This document shows positions 58,819 to 64,000 of a stretch of DNA of 64,000 nucleotides, in pieces. Position 1 is the first letter of the stretch; each line of letters starts with the position of its first letter. The position numbers were made by a program, and so were the translations under genes. Source of the stretch: Campylobacter concisus (GTDB lineage Bacteria; Campylobacterota; Campylobacteria; Campylobacterales; Campylobacteraceae); assembly GCF_001891085.1 (NCBI RefSeq), contig NZ_JXUP01000006.1, positions 186,001 to 250,000 on the forward strand, read 5' to 3'. The notes beneath the pieces are model-generated. The model did not search any database. It saw only the letters and a list, made by a program, of their open reading frames with translations, and was not told the DNA's origin.

Positions 58819-58824
58819 TATAAT
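58819..58824 (+). promoter_or_regulatory. -10 box before two very small ORFs
   Basis: TATAAT in GATCAGTATAATATAGTA, 25 nt before the ATG at 58849. The 58709-59112 gap holds no other gene-size frame. Confidence 0.45.
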
Positions 58825-58848
58825 ATAGTAAAAGAAAAAATGTAAAGA

Positions 58849-58926
58849 ATGGACTTTATAAAAAAGATTACAAGTGATATGCAAATAAGATCACTAATAT
58901 CAAAGAGAAATTTTATAAAAACATAA
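58849..58926 (+). CDS. Possible 25-aa leader ORF
   Basis: It begins MDFIKKITSDMQIRSL and ends at TAA whose last base is the A of the next ATG (TAATG). Basic and without a membrane segment. The ribosome site is weak (AAAG). It may be a leader peptide coupled to the next ORF, or chance. Low confidence. Confidence 0.3.
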   Translation: MDFIKKITSDMQIRSLISKRNFIKT

Positions 58927-59036
58927 TGGTAAATGACTATATTTCCATCAATCTAGTCGGTTTATCTATATATGCATTCGTAGTGGGTTTAGCTTTTTTA
59001 TCAATACGTTATATTATTAATTTTTATCTAAACTAA
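58926..59036 (+). CDS. Possible 36-aa single-span membrane protein
   Basis: The sequence MVNDYISINLVGLSIYAF leads into one hydrophobic helix (about 8-31) and a short basic-polar end. It starts on the last base of the preceding mini-ORF, an arrangement typical of translational coupling. No family recognised. A TATAAT box lies 102 nt upstream and no terminator follows before the rhodanese gene. Confidence 0.4.
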   Translation: MVNDYISINLVGLSIYAFVVGLAFLSIRYIINFYLN

Positions 59037-59112
59037 TAAATTTTATCAACAAAAATTTTTATATATTTAATAATCCGTGCTAACATTTCAAAAATTTATT
59101 TAAGGAGAATAG

Positions 59113-59490
59113 ATGAAAAAAATTTTACTTTTAGGAGCCGTTTGTTGCATGTTGTCAGCTGATGTTAAAACCGTTAACATAAGCCCAGATGAGATCAAAA
59201 AATATGATCAGATTATCGATATAAGAACTCCATCTGAGTGGCAAGAGACTGGCGTTATCGCAGGTGCAAAGACTATAACTTTTAATCCAAACGATAAGAG
59301 TGCATTTTTGGAGGAGCTTTCAAAGGCAGTTGATATCAAAAAACCTATTGCTCTTGTTTGCAGAAGTGGCAGAAGAAGTACGGCAGCAGCCGCAGCGATA
59401 GATAGCTCAGATCTTAAGATAATAAATTTAGATGGAGGTATGAGTAGCTTGATCGAGCAAGGCTATAAAACTACGCCTTATAAAAAATAG
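59113..59490 (+). CDS. Periplasmic rhodanese-domain protein
   Basis: A 125-aa protein with a signal peptide (about 1-16) and one rhodanese domain; the active loop CRSGRRS carries the catalytic Cys, and IDIRTPSEW precedes it as usual. Sulfur-transfer or thiol redox chemistry in the periplasm is inferred. Strong AAGGAGAA site. Confidence 0.9.
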   Translation: MKKILLLGAVCCMLSADVKTVNISPDEIKKYDQIIDIRTPSEWQETGVIAGAKTITFNPNDKSAFLEELSKAVDIKKPIALVCRSGRRSTAAAAAIDSSDLKIINLDGGMSSLIEQGYKTTPYKK

Positions 59491-59510
59491 ACAAATTTTG
59501 TGATCCTATA

Positions 59511-59548
59511 TTTGACTACAAGATAAATTTATTTTGTAGTCAAATTTT
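59511..59548 (+). terminator. Terminator after the rhodanese gene
   Basis: An 11-bp perfect stem TTTGACTACAA / TTGTAGTCAAA with a 12-nt AT loop and T4 after the stem. Confidence 0.8.
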
Positions 59549-59602
59549 ATATCAAATAATAAAATTTATTATTTGATTAACCATCGATTAACTCTAGCTA
59601 TA

Positions 59603-59608
59603 TATAAT
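59603..59608 (+). promoter_or_regulatory. -10 box of dps
   Basis: TATAAT within CTATATATAATTTC, 34 nt before the dps ATG. The preceding 20 nt resemble those before the -10 box at 61343. Confidence 0.55.
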
Positions 59609-59641
59609 TTCATCATATTTATAATAAAAAAAGGAGACAAA

Positions 59642-60076
59642 ATGTCAAAAGTTATTTTACAATTAAATGTTATTCAGGCTGATGCAAATGCACTTTATAT
59701 TAAATTTCACGATCTTCACTGGAATGTAAAAGGTATTCAATTTTTTAGCGTTCATGAATACACAGAAAAAGCTTATGAAGATATGAGTGAGATATTTGAC
59801 GATGCAGCTGAGAGAGCTCTTATGCTTGGTGGCAGACCTATCGTCAAGGCTGAGGAGCTAGCAAAAGTTACTCATATTAAACACGAGCCAAAAGAAATTT
59901 ACACTCCAACTGAGGTTTTAGAGATTGTCTTAGCTGATTATAAACACCTTTTGGGTGAGTTTAAAAAGCTTGACGAGCTTGCAGAAGGTGATACAACAAC
60001 TCAAATGTATGCACAAGATCAAATCGCAAAATTTGAAAAAGCGATCTGGATGCTAAACGCAACACTTAGCAAATAA
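59642..60076 (+). CDS. dps: Dps/bacterioferritin-like iron-storage protein
   Basis: A 144-aa member of the Dps ferritin family, which oxidises Fe(II) with H2O2 and protects DNA. The ferroxidase residues sit in FHDLHWNVKG and in EIFDDAAERALMLGG. I start at ATG 59642 (MSKVILQLN) with AAGGAGAC; an upstream ATG (59573) runs through the promoter. A terminator follows 5 nt after the stop. Confidence 0.95.
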   Translation: MSKVILQLNVIQADANALYIKFHDLHWNVKGIQFFSVHEYTEKAYEDMSEIFDDAAERALMLGGRPIVKAEELAKVTHIKHEPKEIYTPTEVLEIVLADYKHLLGEFKKLDELAEGDTTTQMYAQDQIAKFEKAIWMLNATLSK

Positions 60077-60081
60077 CTGCT

Positions 60082-60105
60082 AGCGGGAGTTTTCCCGCTT
60101 TATCT
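60082..60105 (+). terminator. Terminator of dps
   Basis: The stem AGCGGGA / TCCCGCT with loop GTTT, followed by TTATCT. Confidence 0.75.
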
Positions 60106-60158
60106 AAATAAATTCTACTTTTTGGCGATATTGATTTTATAAATTTTAAGGAGCCAAA

Positions 60159-60746
60159 ATGAAAATTTCTCAAATCGCAAACTCATATAATAGTTCAAGT
60201 ATAAAAGAAAATGTAAAATTAGAAATTTCGCTTCATAAAGATGAAAAGGATATCTCTAAAAAAGAGTCTGAAATTATAAATTTAACAGCCAAAGACATTT
60301 CAAATGGCTACTTTTTGCAGTATCAAAAAGAGATCGTTAAAAGTAGTAGTTCAAATTTATTAGCTCAAGGTGGCTTAAGCTTTAATGCACCTAAAAATTT
60401 ATCAGAAATTTTATCAGGCCTTGATCTTGCAAATATCGGCTATAACGGTAAATCTTTAAACGAGCTAAGTAGTGACGAGGCAAATGATCTTATTAGCGAG
60501 AATGGATTTTTTGGTATCGCAAATACGGCTGATAGGATAGCTAGCTTTGTGCTAAATGGTGCAGGCGATGACGTGGAAAAACTAAAAGCTGGTAGAGAGG
60601 GTGTGGCAAATGGTTTTGAGGATGCGAAGAAAATTTGGGGAGGCGAGCTTCCTGAAATTTCACAAAAAACTATCGAAAAGACTCTTGAGACACTTGATAA
60701 AAAGATCGCTGAGCTTGGCGGTAACGTTTTAAATGTTTCAGCTTAA
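60159..60746 (+). CDS. Hypothetical protein (195 aa)
   Basis: Soluble protein without a signal peptide. The N-terminus MKISQIANSYNSSS is Ser/Asn-rich like flagellar or secreted proteins; the C-terminal helices (GREGVANGFEDAKKIWGGEL, then TIEKTLETLDKKI) recall a family often mislabelled as hydrogenase-4 component G in Campylobacter. I do not adopt that name: nothing here suggests a hydrogenase. AAGGAG precedes ATG. Confidence 0.8.
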   Translation: MKISQIANSYNSSSIKENVKLEISLHKDEKDISKKESEIINLTAKDISNGYFLQYQKEIVKSSSSNLLAQGGLSFNAPKNLSEILSGLDLANIGYNGKSLNELSSDEANDLISENGFFGIANTADRIASFVLNGAGDDVEKLKAGREGVANGFEDAKKIWGGELPEISQKTIEKTLETLDKKIAELGGNVLNVSA

Positions 60747-60751
60747 CTATT

Positions 60752-60769
60752 TTAGGCAGGCTCGCCTAA
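60752..60769 (+). terminator. Short hairpin after the 195-aa gene
   Basis: TTAGGC / GCCTAA around AGGCTC; no T-run. Weak evidence. Confidence 0.35.
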
Positions 60770-60879
60770 GATAAATTTGTATGATCGTGTATATAAATTT
60801 AGATACGATCCTTTAATTTCCCACAAAATTTATTTAATCTTAAAAGTTATACTTCGCCGTTTTACACTAAGGAGAAGAG

Positions 60880-61317
60880 ATGAAAGCTAAAATTTTACTT
60901 CCACTGGCAACTGCTATCATGTTTTTGGGTTGCTCATTTTTTGAGGATAACCCACCAGTGCGAAAACAGCCAAGACAGGTCATGCAAAATACACCAGTAA
61001 AAAGCTCGATCAAAGGTTTTATAAAAGAGGTTACTTATAAAGATTCAAAATACTGCTATGAAATAGTGGCGAGCGATACAAAAAACCACAAACTCAATAA
61101 AGCAAATTTTTGTGCAAATAGATACTATTATGATAAAGGCGACTTAGTCTATGCAACATTTTATGCAGATAAACTTATAGATATGCTTCTTATAAAAGAG
61201 GGCGGCTCTCGTGGCTTATATAATGGTATAAAAAAGCCACAAAATGAAGTCATTATTAAAAGAAAAAATGTAAAAACAAATATCGAAGTGCCAAAAGAGG
61301 AAAAAATTTCTTTTTAA
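60880..61317 (+). CDS. Lipoprotein of unknown function (145 aa)
   Basis: The signal peptide ends in the lipobox FLGC (Cys 18). The mature protein has a basic Pro-rich start, a compact domain with two Cys (SKYCYEIV and ANFCANRYYYDKGD) and a Lys-rich tail. No family recognised. AAGGAGAAG upstream of ATG. Confidence 0.8.
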   Translation: MKAKILLPLATAIMFLGCSFFEDNPPVRKQPRQVMQNTPVKSSIKGFIKEVTYKDSKYCYEIVASDTKNHKLNKANFCANRYYYDKGDLVYATFYADKLIDMLLIKEGGSRGLYNGIKKPQNEVIIKRKNVKTNIEVPKEEKISF

Positions 61318-61342
61318 TTACCGTTGATTTACTGCTTGCTTA

Positions 61343-61348
61343 TATAAT
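61343..61348 (+). promoter_or_regulatory. -10 box with no gene behind it
   Basis: Exact TATAAT followed 32 nt later by an intrinsic terminator and no open frame, which points to a short non-coding transcript. Confidence 0.5.
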
Positions 61349-61354
61349 TTCAAC

Positions 61355-61410
61355 AGCAATCAAAACTAGAACTCCTTTTAAGGGGCAAAGCAACAGCCCC
61401 TTTTTCTTTT
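61355..61410 (+). ncRNA. Candidate small RNA upstream of the porin gene
   Basis: About 56 nt between a TATAAT box (61343) and a strong terminator: AAGGGGC (61380-61386) with GCCCCTT (61396-61402), then TTTTTCTTTT. The unpaired 5' part reads CAGCAATCAAAACTAGAACT. No coding frame. The 5' end is only estimated from the -10 box. It may instead be the terminator of the lipoprotein gene with a chance -10 box. Confidence 0.4.
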
Positions 61411-61477
61411 TACTCCTTTAAAATTTTGTCCTTGTTTTATTTAAAATTATCAACTTTTATCTATTTTTGATTAATTA

Positions 61478-61494
61478 CGGTAAACGATCGGTAA
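61478..61494 (+). promoter_or_regulatory. Direct repeats CGGTAA upstream of the porin promoter
   Basis: CGGTAA at 61478-61483 and 61489-61494, with starts 11 nt apart (one helical turn), about 43 nt upstream of the porin -10 box. The arrangement suits a tandem-binding response regulator. Operator role inferred. Confidence 0.35.
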
Positions 61495-61536
61495 CTGAAA
61501 TTAAAAATTTTAAGCTTCATGTTAAATTTTATTGAT

Positions 61537-61542
61537 TATAAT
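61537..61542 (+). promoter_or_regulatory. -10 box of the porin gene
   Basis: TATAAT in TTGATTATAATCGTCG, 31 nt before the porin ATG; AAAGGAG lies between. Confidence 0.6.
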
Positions 61543-61572
61543 CGTCGACACAAAACCTTAAAAGGAGAAAAA

Positions 61573-62868
61573 ATGAAACTAACAAAAATTAGTTTAGCCG
61601 CTTTGGTTGCTTTAGGTGCATTTTCAAGTGTAGCAAGTGCTACTCCACTTGAAGAAGCTATAAAAAATGTAGATCTTTCAGGATTTGCAAGATATAGATA
61701 TACAAACGATAAAAAACACGGTGAGTTTTCTAATACAAAATCAGAGTCTGGCTCAAAAGCTGGTCATCAATTTAAAGCAGTAGCAAATTTTAAAGCTGCA
61801 ATTGATGATAACTTCTTTGGCGTTATTGGTTTAAGATATAACGCTACTGATAATTCTGGTGATAATACTCAAGGAGATCAAGGCTCTAGAGGCACTGGCA
61901 CAGATAAAACTAATACAACTGATCCATTTAAAGTTCATCAGTTCTATCTTGGCTATAAAGCTGGAAACACCACTATAACAGCTGGTAAACAAGAGATCGG
62001 CTCATACTTTACAGATGATGCTATCGGTACTGGTGTAAGAGTAGTAAACCAAGATATTGAAGGCCTTACTCTAACAGCTTTAGCTTTTGATGCTATTGAA
62101 GGTGATGACACAGAAAGTGATGGTGATTTATACGCAGCTAAAGATGCAAATGGTGACGATATAAATAGGGTAAAAGTTTATGATTTTGGTAATCTATATG
62201 CAGCAGGTATAGCTGGTTCATATAGTCCAATAGACTTCCAACTATGGTATGCAAGCTTAACAAACCTAGCTGACCTTCTTGCAGCTGATGTAACTGCAAA
62301 CTTTGCTATAAATGATGATGTTAGCTTAGGCGGTAGAGTTAACTATATAAATACTACTGTAGATAAAAGTGCAAAAGCACATCTTTCTAAAGATATAGAT
62401 GAATCTAATGGCGTTGCAAACTATAATGATGGTAACTTCTATGCTGGCGAACTTACAGCTTCACTATTTGGCTTTGATTTAAGAGCTGGTTATATGGGTT
62501 GGAAAGTTGATAATAAAGGCGTAACATCATTTGCTCTTGAAGATAAAGGTAGCCTAATAGATGTTGGTGAGCTTACACTTGATCCAACTTGGGCTGATGG
62601 AAAAGCAAACCTAGTATATGGAACAGCTGGATATACATTTGATAAATTTACAGTTGGTGTTGATTACATAAAAGGTCACATTAAACACGCTGCAGCTGCT
62701 GGCGAAAATGGCAAAGAAAAAGTTGAAGAGGTTACCCCAAGATTTGCATATGAGTATAGCAAAAAGCTAACATTTAGCTCATACTATGCATTCAAAACTT
62801 CAAAATTTGCTGATGAGGCTAAAAACAAAGAAGATCAATTCAGATTTGAAGCTAAATACTCATTCTAA
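61573..62868 (+). CDS. Major outer-membrane porin
   Basis: A 431-aa beta-barrel porin of the Campylobacter MOMP family: signal peptide about 1-22 (cleavage after SVASA), N-terminal VDLSGFARYRYTND, alternating strands, and a terminal FRFEAKYSF ending in Phe as required for barrel assembly. Loops are Asp/Gly-rich, consistent with a cation-selective channel (inference). I use ATG 61573 behind AAAGGAGAAA; the ATG at 61519 lies before the promoter -10 box. Confidence 0.93.
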   Translation: MKLTKISLAALVALGAFSSVASATPLEEAIKNVDLSGFARYRYTNDKKHGEFSNTKSESGSKAGHQFKAVANFKAAIDDNFFGVIGLRYNATDNSGDNTQGDQGSRGTGTDKTNTTDPFKVHQFYLGYKAGNTTITAGKQEIGSYFTDDAIGTGVRVVNQDIEGLTLTALAFDAIEGDDTESDGDLYAAKDANGDDINRVKVYDFGNLYAAGIAGSYSPIDFQLWYASLTNLADLLAADVTANFAINDDVSLGGRVNYINTTVDKSAKAHLSKDIDESNGVANYNDGNFYAGELTASLFGFDLRAGYMGWKVDNKGVTSFALEDKGSLIDVGELTLDPTWADGKANLVYGTAGYTFDKFTVGVDYIKGHIKHAAAAGENGKEKVEEVTPRFAYEYSKKLTFSSYYAFKTSKFADEAKNKEDQFRFEAKYSF

Positions 62869-62896
62869 TCGTAGCTCATTAATCAACTTATGATAT

Positions 62897-62931
62897 AATC
62901 CCGGGTCGGAGCAATCTGATCCGGGATTTTT
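62897..62931 (+). terminator. Terminator of the porin gene
   Basis: An 11-bp stem AATCCCGGGTC / GATCCGGGATT (one G-T) around a 10-nt loop, followed by TTTT. A TATAAT at 62894-62899 overlaps its first bases. Confidence 0.85.
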
Positions 62932-62960
62932 AAATTTAGAGCAAAATTTCAAGGAAAGTT

Positions 62961-63518
62961 ATGAAAAGTATTAAAATTTCTTTTTTGGCGTGTTTTTTGG
63001 TGGCAAATGCCTTTGCAGCTTCACAAGTCTACTATATAGAAGCTCGTGGTGAGTTTGGTAAAGAACTTGCTGAAATGGCAAAAAAGCAGGCTAATGATAG
63101 AAATGAAAAAGTAAATGTCTATGTTGATGAAGATCCAAGACGCTATAAAGATAATAGAATTTTAAAATTAGGCGTTGATAGAAAGGGTAGATATAGTGTT
63201 TCTTTAGGTAAGGAGCTTTATGAAAAGCAATGTGCTAGCTGTCATGGCGAGAATGCTGATAAAAGGCCATTTGGTTCAACACCTCTAAAAAATATGGATG
63301 CTAAAGATATTGAAGATAGCATCATCTCTTATAGAAGTGACTCAAGTTTTGGCGGAAGCGGCAAAAATGTAATGCAAAACCAAGCTAAAATTCTTTCAAA
63401 TAATGATCTTGGCGCGATTCTCGCCTATCTAAAAGGTAAAGATGCATTTGCTGAACAAGACATAAATGAGAACAAGCCGGTCTCTACTCAAACAAAGCAA
63501 GGCAGTTATTTAAGATAA
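62961..63518 (+). CDS. Periplasmic c-type cytochrome (monohaem)
   Basis: A 185-aa protein with signal peptide (about 1-19), a charged N-terminal region (about 20-85) and a class I cytochrome c domain with haem site CASCH and axial Met probably in KNVMQNQ or the MDAKD region. The NDLGAILAYLKG helix near the end is typical of cytochrome c553-like folds. It is directly upstream of ccsBA, the haem-attachment system. Electron partners unknown. Confidence 0.9.
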   Translation: MKSIKISFLACFLVANAFAASQVYYIEARGEFGKELAEMAKKQANDRNEKVNVYVDEDPRRYKDNRILKLGVDRKGRYSVSLGKELYEKQCASCHGENADKRPFGSTPLKNMDAKDIEDSIISYRSDSSFGGSGKNVMQNQAKILSNNDLGAILAYLKGKDAFAEQDINENKPVSTQTKQGSYLR

Positions 63519-63563
63519 GTTTCACTTTGATAGCTTTGTCATAATATAAATAAAAGGAAGCAG

Positions 63564-64000
63564 ATGTTAAATCCAAAATCATTATTTTTAAGTATGGGCT
63601 CAGCTATCGTTTTGATGATAATCTTTGCCATAGCTAGCGGAGCCGCCACAATAATAGAAAGTAAAACTAGCACAGAAGCTGCATGGTACTATGTTTATGG
63701 TGCCAGCTGGTTTGCGCTAATTCAACTACTTCTTGGTATAAATTTGACCTATAATATCTTTAGATACAACTTAATCGATCCCAAAAAACTTCCTTCGCTT
63801 ATCTTTCACCTTGGTTTTATCGTTATCTTAATCGGTGCTGGAATAACAAGATATCTTGGCTTTGAGGCTGATATGCATATAAGAGAGAAAACTCAGTCAA
63901 ATATCGTTACGACAAAAATATCCTATTTAAATTTAACCGCATTAAACGATAATGGAGAAGAGATAAACGCTGCTTTGCCGTTAGGACTTTCTGATGCAAA
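63564..64000 (+). CDS. ccsBA: System II cytochrome c assembly protein CcsBA, 5' part
   Basis: The first 145 codons of a protein that runs off the window. Hydrophobic helices at about 8-27, 43-64 and 76-95, with YYVYGASWFALIQLLLGINL and PSLIFHLGFIVILIGAGITR, match the ResB/CcsB half of the fused CcsBA of epsilonproteobacteria, which exports haem and attaches it to apocytochromes. This system would mature the cytochromes in this window. AAGGAAGCAG precedes ATG. Confidence 0.88.
   Translation, partial: MLNPKSLFLSMGSAIVLMIIFAIASGAATIIESKTSTEAAWYYVYGASWFALIQLLLGINLTYNIFRYNLIDPKKLPSLIFHLGFIVILIGAGITRYLGFEADMHIREKTQSNIVTTKISYLNLTALNDNGEEINAALPLGLSDA

Noticed and set aside
60159-60746. Annotation as hydrogenase-4 component G
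   Set aside because: No membrane or hydrogenase motif is present; the name appears to be inherited from database labels.

Overview
The window comes from an AT-rich epsilonproteobacterium, almost certainly a Campylobacter and most like the C. concisus group. The grounds are the gene order napAGHBFLD, the ribA-rsmG and hemB-argF-DUF2603-hemN clusters, the PCuAC/SCO copper cluster, a major outer-membrane porin, TATAAT-centred promoters mostly without a -35 box, and tight operons with 1-14 nt overlaps. No insertion sequence, prophage, CRISPR array or rRNA operon is visible.

Left part (1-12.6 kb): a truncated S8 serine-protease autotransporter (minus strand); a DUF4230-like membrane protein and a DyP peroxidase; a single-domain EamA transporter; a monohaem cytochrome plus a Tat-exported N-/S-oxide reductase; a decayed second copy of the EamA gene; and two dCache chemoreceptors. 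Respiratory block (13.1-19.7 kb): a complete nap operon for periplasmic nitrate reductase, with NapGH and no NapC. It is followed by a convergent SCO/PCuAC copper-delivery operon and a divergent cell-wall cluster (Pgp2-like L,D-carboxypeptidase, alanine racemase). Then come htpX-x-x-rsmG-ribA (minus) and hemB-argF-DUF2603-hemN (plus).

The most unusual region is 31.3-40.4 kb. It is a Lap-type adhesin export and retention cluster: a TolC-like channel with a SPOR-like N-terminus, a LapG-type periplasmic cysteine protease, a LapD-type c-di-GMP receptor with degenerate GGDEF and EAL domains, a LapB-type ABC exporter, a LapC/HlyD adaptor, an unknown protein and a LuxR-type regulator. No adhesin gene is present in the window. 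The lapG signal peptide is one nucleotide out of frame with its catalytic domain. The break lies in a T5 tract that is also the U-tract of a perfect intrinsic-terminator hairpin.

Right part (41-58.7 kb): the conserved information-processing core. A tRNA cluster (Thr-Tyr-Gly-Thr) behind a consensus promoter leads into tuf-rpmG-tRNA-Trp-secE-nusG-rplK-rplA-rplJ-rplL, then rpoB-rpoC (overlapping by 14 nt but not fused), a DoxX protein, rpsL-rpsG-fusA and tRNA-Arg. The tail (59-64 kb) holds a periplasmic rhodanese, Dps, an unknown protein, a lipoprotein, a candidate small RNA, the major porin, a c-type cytochrome, and the start of the System II cytochrome c assembly gene ccsBA.

The physiological picture is a microaerobic to anaerobic respirer with periplasmic nitrate and N-/S-oxide reductases, c-type cytochrome and copper-protein maturation, chemotaxis, and a c-di-GMP-gated surface-adhesion system. 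Start sites were moved where the Shine-Dalgarno sequence and family N-terminus required it (tuf, rpmG, secE, nusG, rplJ, rpoC, rpsL, dps, porin). All functions are read from sequence; no database search was run.
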